Assembly (NCBI RefSeq): GCF_003050965.1
Contig: NZ_QAOU01000001.1
Coordinates: 248,001-312,000 of the forward strand
Reading direction: 5' to 3'
From: Nitrosospira sp. Nsp2
Lineage (GTDB): Bacteria; Pseudomonadota; Gammaproteobacteria; Burkholderiales; Nitrosomonadaceae
DNA length: 64,000 bases
Shown here: positions 19,686 to 28,515 of the stretch, piece by piece
Layout of the letters: every line of letters starts with the position of its first letter
Position numbering within the stretch: position 1 is the first letter of the stretch
Notes under the pieces: model-generated
What the model was told of the DNA's origin: nothing
The model's input: the letters and a program-made list of their open reading frames with translations, nothing else
Databases searched by the model: none
Translations under genes and position numbers: made by a program

Positions 19686-22073
19686 TCAAGGGGACAGGAA
19701 CTCATTTATGATGTCTTCTACCGACTTCAGATGACCGTCCACCTTGTCCACTTTCTCCACCTTTTCCACCTTTTCCACCTTTTCCACCTTTTCCACCTTA
19801 TCCTCCGCTTCCGGGGGCAATTGCTCCTCCAAAAAATATTCCGTCAAGGTGCCGGCCGGTTCTCTCAAGCCCGTTTCGGGATTGATTTTCGCGGTTGCAA
19901 TTCCGGAAGGTGGCTTATAAACGGAAACCGGCATGCCTTTTAATGCTTGGCCCATATAGCTCATCCACATTGGCAAGGCGGCGTGACTCCCGGTTTCGTT
20001 ATTTCCCAGGGATTTGGGGTTGTCAAAGCCGATCCAGGCAATAGCGACCAAATCTCCTTGATAGCCGCAAAACCATGCATCCACATAATTGCTGGTCGTG
20101 CCTGTCTTTCCCGCCAGATCGGCACGACCGAGCTGTCGTGCTTTAGTGGCCGTGCCGCGCTGCACCACATCCTGCATTATGCTGGTCATGAGGAATGCAT
20201 TACGAGGATCAATGATTTGCTTCGCCCCCTCTCCCGCCAGCACGGGTTTTGCCTGTTCCAGGATGTTGCCTTTTTCATCTTCGATGCGTTGGATGAAATA
20301 GGGTGATATCCGGAACCCGCCATTGGCGAATGCCGCATAACCAATCGCCATTTGAATAGGCGTCACCGATCCGGCGCCCAGCGCCATTGTCAGATAGGGA
20401 GGGTGTTGCTTGGGGTCGAATCCAAAGCGGGCAACGTAATCCTGCGCATATTGAACGTCGATGGACTGCAGAATGCGGATGGAGACCAGATTCTTCGATT
20501 TCGCCAGCGCCTCGCGCATGCGCAATGGACCCTCGTAATTTCCATCATAGTTCCGCGGATCCCACTGCTCGCTTCCTGTTTCTTCGGCAGTGAAGGAAAG
20601 GGGTGCATCATTGATGACCGTTGCGGGCGTGAAACCCTTCTCCAGCGCGGCAGAATAGATGAATGGCTTGAAGCTCGATCCTGGCTGACGCCATGCCTGC
20701 GTGACGTGATTGAATTGGTTTCGGTTGAAGTCAAACCCGCCCACTATGGCACGGATCGCGCCATCCCGCGGATTCACCGCGACCAGTGAGGCTTCGACCT
20801 GAGGGAGCTGTATAATTTGCCACGCTCCCTTATCGTTTTTACGTATCCGGATTAATGAGCCCGGGCGAATATTCTGCTGGCCGGGGGCAGCTTTGGTAGT
20901 AAGAAATTTTTGCGCGAACTTGAGGCCATCTCCGCTGATCTCAACAATTTCTCCGCCTCTGCGATACGCCCGTACCAGCTTGGGATCTACGGCCAAGGCG
21001 ACAGCGGCGTGGATGTCACCGCTATCGGCCACTTCCTGAAGCGCATCTTCGAGCATCTCCTCCCGATCGGCGCCGTTTTTCGATAAATCTATCACCGCTT
21101 CGGGACCGCGGTATCCGTGACGCCGGTCGTAGTCCATTACGCCCTGACGCACTGCTTTATAGGCGGCTTCCTGATCCGATCGCCGAATCGTGGTATAGAC
21201 TTTAAAACCTTTGCTATACGTATCGTCCTGATGGCGTTCGAAAACTGCCTGACGCGCCATTTCCGCCACATAGTCCGCGCGCATTCCAAATTCCTGTGAC
21301 TCGCGCTTCACCTGTATCGGTTGTTTTTCCGCTCCTTTGAACTCTTCGCTGGGGATATAGCCAAGGTCATTCATGCGCCTGAGGACGTAGAGTTGGCGTG
21401 TCTTGGCGCGCTTGGGATTGACTACGGGGTTGAAGCGCGACGGCGCTTTCGGCAGACCTGCGAGCATCGCTGCTTCCGCGAGATTAATGTTATTCAGCGA
21501 TTTTCCAAAATAGACCTGCGCGGCGGCGGCAAAACCGTAAGCTCGCTGCCCCAGATAAATCTGATTAAAGTAGAGTTCGAGGATTTCGTCCTTGCTCAAG
21601 CTATGTTCGATCTTGAAGGCAAGCAAAGCCTCGCTGAATTTTCTGGTTAAGGTTTTTTCCTTCGTCAGGAAAAAATTACGCGCGACCTGCATAGTGATCG
21701 TGCTGGCTCCCTGCCGTACGCCGCCGGAGGTGAAATTGGAGTAGGCTGCGCGCAGTATGCCAATGTAATCCACCCCGCCATGCTGGTAGAAACGATCGTC
21801 CTCCGCTGCAAGGATGGCCTGCTTGAGGCGCTGGGGAGCCGCGCCGATTTTTACCATTTCCCGCCGTTCTTCACCGAATTCGCCTATGAGGATCCCTTCT
21901 GCGCTGTAAACGCGCAAAGGAATTTTGGGGCGATATTCGGTCAGGGCTTCCAGCGACGGAAGGGTGGGAATCGTAACCAGAGCGGCGAAACCGGTCAATA
22001 AAACCGCGAGAAGACCCAGTGCGGAAACAGCAGCGAGAAGATAAATCCACCAACGCGCTAGCATGTCTGGCAA
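19686..22073 (-). CDS. mrcA: Penicillin-binding protein 1A (bifunctional PBP)
   Basis: A 795-residue class A PBP that polymerises and crosslinks peptidoglycan. One N-terminal membrane helix (about residues 10-32) precedes the GT51 transglycosylase domain (AAEDDRFYQHGG, with the catalytic Glu). An OB-like insert follows. The transpeptidase has the active serine in PGSSFKPF and the KTGTT motif near residue 655. After the transpeptidase domain the protein ends in a low-complexity tail of (V-E-K) triplets coded by a 9-bp tandem array at 19737-19803. Charged tails of variable length are tolerated in PBP1A, but a perfect array is unusual. Confidence 0.95.
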   Translation of the reverse strand: MPDMLARWWIYLLAAVSALGLLAVLLTGFAALVTIPTLPSLEALTEYRPKIPLRVYSAEGILIGEFGEERREMVKIGAAPQRLKQAILAAEDDRFYQHGGVDYIGILRAAYSNFTSGGVRQGASTITMQVARNFFLTKEKTLTRKFSEALLAFKIEHSLSKDEILELYFNQIYLGQRAYGFAAAAQVYFGKSLNNINLAEAAMLAGLPKAPSRFNPVVNPKRAKTRQLYVLRRMNDLGYIPSEEFKGAEKQPIQVKRESQEFGMRADYVAEMARQAVFERHQDDTYSKGFKVYTTIRRSDQEAAYKAVRQGVMDYDRRHGYRGPEAVIDLSKNGADREEMLEDALQEVADSGDIHAAVALAVDPKLVRAYRRGGEIVEISGDGLKFAQKFLTTKAAPGQQNIRPGSLIRIRKNDKGAWQIIQLPQVEASLVAVNPRDGAIRAIVGGFDFNRNQFNHVTQAWRQPGSSFKPFIYSAALEKGFTPATVINDAPLSFTAEETGSEQWDPRNYDGNYEGPLRMREALAKSKNLVSIRILQSIDVQYAQDYVARFGFDPKQHPPYLTMALGAGSVTPIQMAIGYAAFANGGFRISPYFIQRIEDEKGNILEQAKPVLAGEGAKQIIDPRNAFLMTSIMQDVVQRGTATKARQLGRADLAGKTGTTSNYVDAWFCGYQGDLVAIAWIGFDNPKSLGNNETGSHAALPMWMSYMGQALKGMPVSVYKPPSGIATAKINPETGLREPAGTLTEYFLEEQLPPEAEDKVEKVEKVEKVEKVEKVDKVDGHLKSVEDIINEFLSP
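19737..19803 (-). repeat. 9-bp tandem repeat coding the C-terminal tail of PBP1A
   Basis: In plus orientation about seven head-to-tail 9-bp units of the form TTCCACCTT are seen. The central four are identical and the outer ones carry single changes. Each unit encodes one V-E-K or V-D-K triplet. Units of three codons keep the frame, so slippage would change tail length without breaking the protein. Confidence 0.9.
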
Positions 22074-22315
22074 TGAGTGGAAAGTGGCGAAATCTGCATG
22101 TCAGGTGAAAAGAACCGACCGTGATCGGACAGGGGAATGAAATGAGGCGAAGTATAAAGTCGAAAAAACAGTTCCAATATCACTTCTTGGAGAACCAAAA
22201 GGTTGAGCTTAAAGCAATATCGCGTGGAGTGCTATGCACTGTAAATCGTACGCTGGGATTTTACCGCGTTGTAGAGCTGTTTTTTGACGACCCGAAACTA
22301 TCTTTAGTTTCAGTA

Positions 22316-22708
22316 TTACGAGGTTGCACCGAAATATAATGCCGGGTTTTTTGTCACCGCAACGAGAACGATGTAAAAAAAAACAAACTGAGCCGCAATC
22401 CACGCGTAAATCCTCGCATTGCGGGTTTTGCCAAATCGCAGTGTCACCATGCCAAGCGCAATATATATCAGCAGACCCACAACTTTGGCGCCGAGCCACG
22501 AGTCATGTATCGGGTCCTGCCCGATCTTGACAGCCAGGGCGATGGCGCTTGTCAGCAATACGGTATCGACGATGTGAGGCGTTATTTTAACCCAGCGTTG
22601 TTTCAGGGCTACGGAGTCCTGCATCATCCATATCCCACGTAGTGAAAACAGCAGGTAGCTGATGACTACGCTGGTGACGTGAATCATCTTTATCGCCGCG
22701 TAGCTCAT
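22316..22708 (-). CDS. SirB2-family integral membrane protein
   Basis: A 130-residue protein with four predicted membrane helices and the family start MSYAAIKMIHVTSVVISYLL. The family block WVKITPHIVDTVLL contains a His that could be a haem or metal ligand. SirB2 proteins are named from a Salmonella regulator locus, but their biochemical role is unknown. Its ATG lies two bases after the stop codon of the CopD-like gene upstream, so both are surely cotranscribed. Confidence 0.75.
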   Translation of the reverse strand: MSYAAIKMIHVTSVVISYLLFSLRGIWMMQDSVALKQRWVKITPHIVDTVLLTSAIALAVKIGQDPIHDSWLGAKVVGLLIYIALGMVTLRFGKTRNARIYAWIAAQFVFFYIVLVAVTKNPALYFGATS

Positions 22709-22710
22709 GC

Positions 22711-23193
22711 TTAGTCCCCTGGCAGCATCCAGCCGTGACTGCCGGCCACGGCCCCCCCAACAGCAACAAGGCTCAGACTTAACAATACTTGGTGCATGCG
22801 CCGCATCCGTCTGAAGTTTTTATCGGGGTCCCCGTTATCCGTGCGCCTGACTTGCCGACGCAACACGAAGGGTTCCACCACGAACAGCATCAAGGTAAAG
22901 ATCCCCCATACCAGAACCATGGCGTGCATCCACCAGTAGCGAAGTTCTGCAAATCGGCTCCAGGCGTTGAGTATATGCACCATGTAAAAACCACTCAAAC
23001 CGACGAGCAATGTCGTGAAGCGTGCCTGAGGAGCGAAGCGGCTTTCAATACGGCCGAAAAATTCCATTCGCTCGGATGACGATCTCATTTGGGCCATCGC
23101 CGGAATCAACACCGTCGTTACCATCGCTACGCCACCAATCCAGAACACAACGCCCAAGACGTGGAGTACTCTGGCAAACGCGAATTCGTTCAT
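22711..23193 (-). CDS. CopD-domain-like small membrane protein
   Basis: A 160-residue protein with four membrane helices. The start FARVLHVLGVVFWIGGVAMV, with its His, resembles the copper-resistance CopD domain and related cytochrome-b-like proteins. Later histidines (MVHI, WWMHAMV, MHQVLLS) sit in helices and could bind haem or copper. The function is inferred only from this pattern. It forms a tight two-gene unit with the SirB2-like gene. Confidence 0.65.
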   Translation of the reverse strand: MNEFAFARVLHVLGVVFWIGGVAMVTTVLIPAMAQMRSSSERMEFFGRIESRFAPQARFTTLLVGLSGFYMVHILNAWSRFAELRYWWMHAMVLVWGIFTLMLFVVEPFVLRRQVRRTDNGDPDKNFRRMRRMHQVLLSLSLVAVGGAVAGSHGWMLPGD

Positions 23194-23522
23194 AAAACAG
23201 ACTCCTCATGTAGCCCAGGACTTCACAATTCTATGCGAACCGATCATTGCATAGCTCGGGCACACGCAAGGAAACGGTATCCGCATCAAAACGATTTGCC
23301 ATGTGTCTGCTGGAAAAATCGCAGTATGTAAATCGAATCAGACTGAGATAAGTAAACGGTTTAAGACAAATAAACGATTATGAAGGGCGAGTTCGATCAC
23401 GACTTGCCGGGGGGAACAGGCATATGGACGTTCGCATCGAAGCGATTATAGGCTGTTGCATGCGTACTTTCTACAGTAACGTCATCACCAGGACGGGGCA
23501 ACGTATGGATGAATCCGCGCGA
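23194..23522. other. Intergenic region 5' of the CopD-like gene
   Basis: A 329-bp spacer between the promoter side of the CopD/SirB2 pair and the end of the flavoprotein gene; both flanking genes are on the minus strand. I see no credible gene or terminator in it. Confidence 0.45.
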
Positions 23523-24953
23523 TTATTCCAGCGCCTCGGCATTGAGAGGCTCGCAACCCGCGAGGTCGGACTCGCCGCATGATGGCAGTTGTGCCGCCAA
23601 CTCGCGCAGGGCGGTGCGAACACTCTCCTCCAGGACCGGGTGGTAGAAAGGCAATCGCAGCATGTCGTGGACCGTCAGCGAGCGTTCGATAGCCAGTGCC
23701 AGCAAATGCGCCAGGTGTTCCGCGGCCGGCACGCACATCTCTGCGCCGAGCAGCCTGCCGCTTTCCGATTCTGCGTAAATGCGTAAGACGCCTCGGTCGC
23801 GCTGACCGGCTTGTGCACGTCCCTGATGGTGAAAGTCCGCTTCCCCCACAAGCATGTTGCTGTCACCGGATTCAAAGCGCTTCCCTACCATCGCGATGCC
23901 GGGGTCGGCAAAGACGATCGCAAGCGGAGTGCGACGCGCAAAAATTGCTGTGTTGGAACGGCTGGCGTTGATTCCGGCTATGTGACCGTCATCGGTCGCC
24001 TCATGCAATAGCGCCTTTTCGTCATTGACGTCGCCAGCCATGAAAACGGGCAGATCACCAATTTGCATGGTATGGGGATCGACTGGAGGCAACCCCTGCT
24101 CATCGAGTTCGACACCCAGGGTTTCGAGGCCCAGATGTTGGATATTAGGGCGCCGGCCCAGGCTGACCAGAACACTATCAACTACGGCTACGCTATCCTT
24201 GCCACGCACCCGCACTGCGCCGCCTTGGCCACCGTTCATCACCGCCGCATCCAGGTCAGCCTTTTCTCCGAGATGCAAGGGAAATTCCTGTCTTAAAAGA
24301 TCTATCGCGACCGCGTTGACCCGCGGATCGCTTAATCCTGCAATAGCGGTTTCCGCCCCAAACGCGACGATGTCAATACCCAGTCGGGAAAGCGCCTGTG
24401 CCATCTCGATGCCGATGGGCCCCGAGCCTATTACCGCAATGCGGCGCGGCAGTGTTTCCTGCTCGAACAGGGTATCGGTGGTAAGCAGTTGTTGTGTGAC
24501 GGTGCGCCAGGCTTCCGGCACGACCGGGTGAGATCCGGTAGCGATGATGATGTTGCGGGCGTGCAGTTCGCGACCGTTTACCACAAGCCTTCCCACCCCA
24601 AGTAAACGCGCTTGTCCGCTGATTGCCTGCTCGCCTAGCGCGTTGGTCGCTTTAAGCGTACTGGCAACGAAGGCATCGCGGAGCCTGCGCACGCGCCGCA
24701 GCACGGCTGGAATGTCGACTGTAAGCGATTCCTCTCCCCGGATACCGAATTCGTCAAAGGTCCCGCGGTGATGAAAGGCGTTCGCGGCTTCGATCAGTGT
24801 CTTGGAGGGCATGCACCCAACACGGGCGCAAACTGTGCCCCACGGGCCATCATTGATCAGGATGAAATTGCGAGTACGCTTCTTTACTTCCCGTAACGCA
24901 GCTAAACCGGCGGTACCCGCACCGACAATAACAACGTCGAATATCTTATTCAA
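23523..24953 (-). CDS. Dihydrolipoamide-dehydrogenase-like FAD disulfide oxidoreductase
   Basis: A 476-residue class I pyridine nucleotide-disulfide oxidoreductase. The FAD-binding motif VIVGAGTAGLAAL comes first, then a redox disulfide in VCARVGCMPSK, a second Rossmann fold (AVIGSGPIGIEMAQAL) and the dimerisation domain with the catalytic His in PFYHPVLEE. Housekeeping E3 enzymes carry CLNVGCIPSK; the changed motif and the absence of E1/E2 genes argue for a stand-alone relative. I choose TTG at 24953, with GAGGA eight bases before it, over an upstream TTG at 24986. A Sel1 protein gene lies upstream on the same strand. Confidence 0.8.
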   Translation of the reverse strand: MNKIFDVVIVGAGTAGLAALREVKKRTRNFILINDGPWGTVCARVGCMPSKTLIEAANAFHHRGTFDEFGIRGEESLTVDIPAVLRRVRRLRDAFVASTLKATNALGEQAISGQARLLGVGRLVVNGRELHARNIIIATGSHPVVPEAWRTVTQQLLTTDTLFEQETLPRRIAVIGSGPIGIEMAQALSRLGIDIVAFGAETAIAGLSDPRVNAVAIDLLRQEFPLHLGEKADLDAAVMNGGQGGAVRVRGKDSVAVVDSVLVSLGRRPNIQHLGLETLGVELDEQGLPPVDPHTMQIGDLPVFMAGDVNDEKALLHEATDDGHIAGINASRSNTAIFARRTPLAIVFADPGIAMVGKRFESGDSNMLVGEADFHHQGRAQAGQRDRGVLRIYAESESGRLLGAEMCVPAAEHLAHLLALAIERSLTVHDMLRLPFYHPVLEESVRTALRELAAQLPSCGESDLAGCEPLNAEALE

Positions 24954-25138
24954 GGCAGATTCCTCGGTGGCGCAGTTTTTGTTCAAATGAGCACGGGCTT
25001 TGCTACGGGTCTGGTAAGGACCTTGTCCAAAGGCTCAAAGCTTTCGTGGATAATACGCGATCAGGAATTCGCAAATGCTGGCAAGACTACGCAAGCTGAA
25101 CACCGGTTACAAACGATCGGATCGGCGTGCAGTAGATG

Positions 25139-25993
25139 TCATTCATGGATGTCGCGGCTCGGCTTGCTGCTGCCATTGTCCGGTGTTTTGGATTTTGATT
25201 TCGAGGCGAGCCAGTCCCGAGACGCCTTTTGCGCTTGAGCAAGCTGCTTCCCATTGAGAGAGCGCATGACTTCCTCTCTCGCCGCCACCGCTTGCTGAAT
25301 GCCGGCCGCGGCGGCAAGATTAAGCCAAACGTAACTCTGAACCTGATCAATCGCTACGCCATGCCCCGTGCGATAAATGAGCCCTAATTCGTACTGTGCG
25401 AGCGCGTAACCCTGCTCCGCTGCCAGCTTAAGCCATTTTGCAGCCTCGGCGAAATCCTGCAGAGCACCATTTCCCGTCAGATAGAGTAAACCGAGCTTGT
25501 ACTGCGCATCGCTGTTTCCGTTTTCCGCGCTTTCCTGATACAGCCGCACGGTGAAGTAATGATCATCCGTTGGGCTGGATACTTGAGGCGCAGGCTGCTT
25601 TTTGCTGCGTTCGGTCTTGGAATCTTTTGAAGGTATGATTCCGGCATCTGTCGCGGTCGGATATGTTTGCTGCGCGGCAGCGGATTTACCCGCGCCTATA
25701 GTCTCTTGCTTCGGCTGGCCTTCGCTTGCTGGCTGACCTTCGCTTGCCGGAACGATGTACTGGTCAACCGAGTTTTGTTCAATAAGCAGCCAGACAGTGG
25801 TAAAGACCAGCACGATAAGCGAGAGTGCTGCCCCTGCCGCAACATACGCGGTGGGATTTTGCACCCAGAAGCGCTCCCTGCACTCACGGCAGCGCACCGG
25901 CTTGAGGAAGAGCATCGCCGCTGTGCGTTCGCCGGGCCTCACGCGTGAACTGTGCGTTTTCTGACTGCCGCACTTAATGCAATTCGCGTACAT
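25139..25993 (-). CDS. Zinc-ribbon membrane protein with Sel1-like repeats
   Basis: A 284-residue protein of unknown function. A short N-terminal zinc ribbon (CIKCGS near residue 5 and CRECRERF near residue 35) is followed by one membrane helix (about residues 50-72) and a low-complexity linker with a repeated ASEGQP. Two to three Sel1-like (TPR-type) repeats then span about residues 150-235 (AQYKLGLLYLTGNG, AQYELGLIYRTGHG). The tail is Lys/Ser-rich. The layout suggests an inner-membrane scaffold with a periplasmic protein-binding domain. Partners are unknown. Confidence 0.7.
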   Translation of the reverse strand: MYANCIKCGSQKTHSSRVRPGERTAAMLFLKPVRCRECRERFWVQNPTAYVAAGAALSLIVLVFTTVWLLIEQNSVDQYIVPASEGQPASEGQPKQETIGAGKSAAAQQTYPTATDAGIIPSKDSKTERSKKQPAPQVSSPTDDHYFTVRLYQESAENGNSDAQYKLGLLYLTGNGALQDFAEAAKWLKLAAEQGYALAQYELGLIYRTGHGVAIDQVQSYVWLNLAAAAGIQQAVAAREEVMRSLNGKQLAQAQKASRDWLASKSKSKTPDNGSSKPSRDIHE

Positions 25994-26261
25994 AACGTCC
26001 CGTATTCCTTTTATTGTTCTGCTCCGGAGGCGGCATTACCCCACAGTCTAAGTATTGGGTGATCAAGCGTCAACTCGATGGAATGCGATGGAGAACAGAC
26101 AACCAATAGCGTTTGTCTGTTTGTCTTTCCAGAGCATGCTAGCGGTGATCCACGATCGAGGAGTTCTCAGACGTTGGGGCGGCGCGGATGGTCATGGTGG
26201 TTCGCTGGCTGTCGAAGAGCCGCTGATAAGTTTTACAGTCTACGAATGTCACTAGAATCCG

Positions 26262-27185
26262 CTAGATGCCGGCACCGCCCTCAAATACCTCACTGCGCGT
26301 CTGTGCCTGTGAAATGGTGCTGCCAGGGGGAACGCTGCGCGTAAGCCAGACATTGCCGCCAATGGTTGAGCCACGTCCGATAGTGATGCGGCCAAGAATG
26401 GTGGCGCCGGCGTAGATGACGACATCATCCTCGACGATGGGATGGCGCAAGTTGCCTTTTACCAGCGCGCCGTGTTCGTCAACCGGGAAACGCTTCGCCC
26501 CAAGCGTTACAGCCTGATACAGACGTACGTGTTCACCAATGATAGCGGTTTCACCAATAACGACACCCGTGCCATGATCAATAAAAAAACTACCGCCGAT
26601 CTGCGCGCCCGGATGGATTTCAATGCCGGTAGCAGAGTGGGCGATTTCCGAAATCATGCGCGCGATCAAGGGCGCGCCCAGACAGTGCAGTTCATGCGCA
26701 AGCCTGTAATGCATGATGGCTGTGATGCCGGGATAGCAGACGAGTACCTCGTCGACGCTACGCGCGGCCGGGTCGCCCTCATAAGCCGCCTGAACGTCGC
26801 TTTCCAGCAAGCTGCGCACACGCGGCAACTGCCGGGCAAATGCCTGTGTGATGCCGGCCGCCTGTTCCCGATCCGAATTGCCCGAGGGATCCGAACCGGA
26901 TACGAAGCGGAGTTCGCGGCGAACTTGCACCATTAATTCCCGCAGCGTCACATCCAGCATATGCCCAACGTAGTAATCGACGCTTTCATTAGTGAGGTCA
27001 GGTAAGCCCAGACGGTTGGGAAACAGTACCGCTCTTAAGCCATCGGAAATGCCCACCAATACCTTACGGGAAGGAAGCTTCGGCGGCCTGTCGCGTCGCT
27101 TCCGCGTATCCAGCGATCTCAATCGCAAAGTTCGCAATTCGGCCACAACCGTGCCGATCTCAAGGTTTGTTTCTTTTAACGACAT
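26262..27185 (-). CDS. cysE: Serine O-acetyltransferase
   Basis: A 307-residue CysE/EpsC that acetylates L-serine with acetyl-CoA, the first step of cysteine synthesis. The helical N-terminal domain is followed by the left-handed beta-helix (IHPGAQIGGSFFIDHGTGVV, with the catalytic His-Asp pair). The protein ends in GAGI; a C-terminal Ile after Gly is what inserts into the CysK active site in the cysteine synthase complex, and the cysK gene lies 76 bp upstream on the same strand. The N-terminal extension is longer than in E. coli CysE. Confidence 0.92.
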   Translation of the reverse strand: MSLKETNLEIGTVVAELRTLRLRSLDTRKRRDRPPKLPSRKVLVGISDGLRAVLFPNRLGLPDLTNESVDYYVGHMLDVTLRELMVQVRRELRFVSGSDPSGNSDREQAAGITQAFARQLPRVRSLLESDVQAAYEGDPAARSVDEVLVCYPGITAIMHYRLAHELHCLGAPLIARMISEIAHSATGIEIHPGAQIGGSFFIDHGTGVVIGETAIIGEHVRLYQAVTLGAKRFPVDEHGALVKGNLRHPIVEDDVVIYAGATILGRITIGRGSTIGGNVWLTRSVPPGSTISQAQTRSEVFEGGAGI

Positions 27186-27261
27186 CGAGTATTCCGGTAG
27201 ATTGGCGATCTGGAGTCGAATCTTGAGCCCCTATGCAGGTTCAGCCTAGGGTTGTTCAGAT

Positions 27262-28224
27262 TCAAGCGTCAAGTGCGTCTTCGAAGAGGGTGGAACTCAA
27301 ATAACGCTCACCGGAATCCGGCAGAATTACGACGATTGTTTTGCCCGCGTGTTCAGGATGCCGGGCATAGCGGACTGCCACGGCCACAGCCGCTCCACAT
27401 GAAATTCCGGAAATGATTCCTTCCTCGCGCGCAAGCCGGCGTGCGTAACGTATCGCCTCCTCATTGCTCACCTGCTGGATTTCATCCACCAGTGACAGAT
27501 CCAGGTTTTCCGGGACGAAACCCGCTCCAATACCGGGAATTTTATGCGGACCGGGATTCAACGGCTCTCCCGAACGCTGTTGCGTGAGTACGGGACTGGC
27601 GGAGGGCTCCACTGCCACTGACATAACGGCTTTCTCCTTCGTTTTCTTGAGATAGCGTGAAACGCCCGTGATAGTGCCGCCCGTGCCCACACCGGATACG
27701 AAAATATCGACCGCCCCGTCAGTGTCATTCCATATTTCCGGTCCGGTCGTGCGCTCATGGATAGCGGGATTCGCCGGATTGGTGAATTGCTGAAGCAATA
27801 CATAGCGGTCGGGGTCTGACGCGGCCAGTTCCTCTGCCTTTACTATTGCCCCTTTCATACCGCGCGCGCCTTCGGTCAAAATCAGTTTCGCGCCATAAGC
27901 ACTGAGCAACTTGCGGCGTTCGAGGCTCATGGTTTCCGGCATGGTCAAGGTCAACGGTATCCCCCGCGCAGCCGCGACAAATGCTAGCGCAACGCCGGTG
28001 TTACCGCTGGTCGGCTCCACGAGTTCTTTTCCTGGATGGAGTAGCCCCCGGTGCTCCGCATCCTCGATCATCGCGGTGCCAATGCGGCATTTTACGGAAT
28101 AGGATGGATTCCGACCTTCGATTTTGGCCAGCACGGTCGCGGGTGCGCCGTCGGTAATGCGATTGAGTCGAACCAAGGGAGTGTGCCCGATGGACCGGGA
28201 GTTATCTTGGAACCATTGCGACAT
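27262..28224 (-). CDS. cysK: Cysteine synthase (O-acetylserine sulfhydrylase)
   Basis: A 320-residue PLP enzyme that makes cysteine from O-acetylserine and sulfide. The PLP lysine is K45 (SVKCRIG), and the substrate loop [10 protein letters not shown] and the phosphate-binding GTGGTITG loop are intact. I start at the ATG at 28224, with AAGGAAG seven to eight bases before it, rather than 12 codons upstream at 28260. The gene leads a cysK-cysE operon. CysM-type use of thiosulfate cannot be excluded from sequence alone. Confidence 0.93.
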   Translation of the reverse strand: MSQWFQDNSRSIGHTPLVRLNRITDGAPATVLAKIEGRNPSYSVKCRIGTAMIEDAEHRGLLHPGKELVEPTSGNTGVALAFVAAARGIPLTLTMPETMSLERRKLLSAYGAKLILTEGARGMKGAIVKAEELAASDPDRYVLLQQFTNPANPAIHERTTGPEIWNDTDGAVDIFVSGVGTGGTITGVSRYLKKTKEKAVMSVAVEPSASPVLTQQRSGEPLNPGPHKIPGIGAGFVPENLDLSLVDEIQQVSNEEAIRYARRLAREEGIISGISCGAAVAVAVRYARHPEHAGKTIVVILPDSGERYLSSTLFEDALDA

Positions 28225-28515
28225 TGGAGCTTCCTTAATGAGGCGTGCGTGGCGGGTCATGCTCGGCGGCTGACCATCGGTGAGCGGGATGCCATAGTAT
28301 TTGGCTTTATGAGTGAAGTTCCCCTGGATCGAGCTGCTCTCGCTACGCTCACGATTTGTTCCGCGCGTGCTTAATTTTATTCCGGATCGGCAGTGTGATT
28401 ATAATAGCGGGATTTATCGCTGCATCCGCCATCCGCATAAGTACTATCCCAATGAAATTACGGGGATATTTTAACATAAGTAAAAAAATTTAAATCAATT
28501 AGAGGGAACGTCGAA

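Noticed and set aside
19737-19803. Tandem 9-bp array considered as CRISPR or DNA satellite
   Set aside because: Units are far too short and have no spacers; they are codons of the PBP1A tail.
26055-26255. Open frame of 66 codons between the Sel1 and cysE genes
   Set aside because: No ribosome binding site, no recognisable sequence pattern, and it lies in the spacer between two minus-strand genes.
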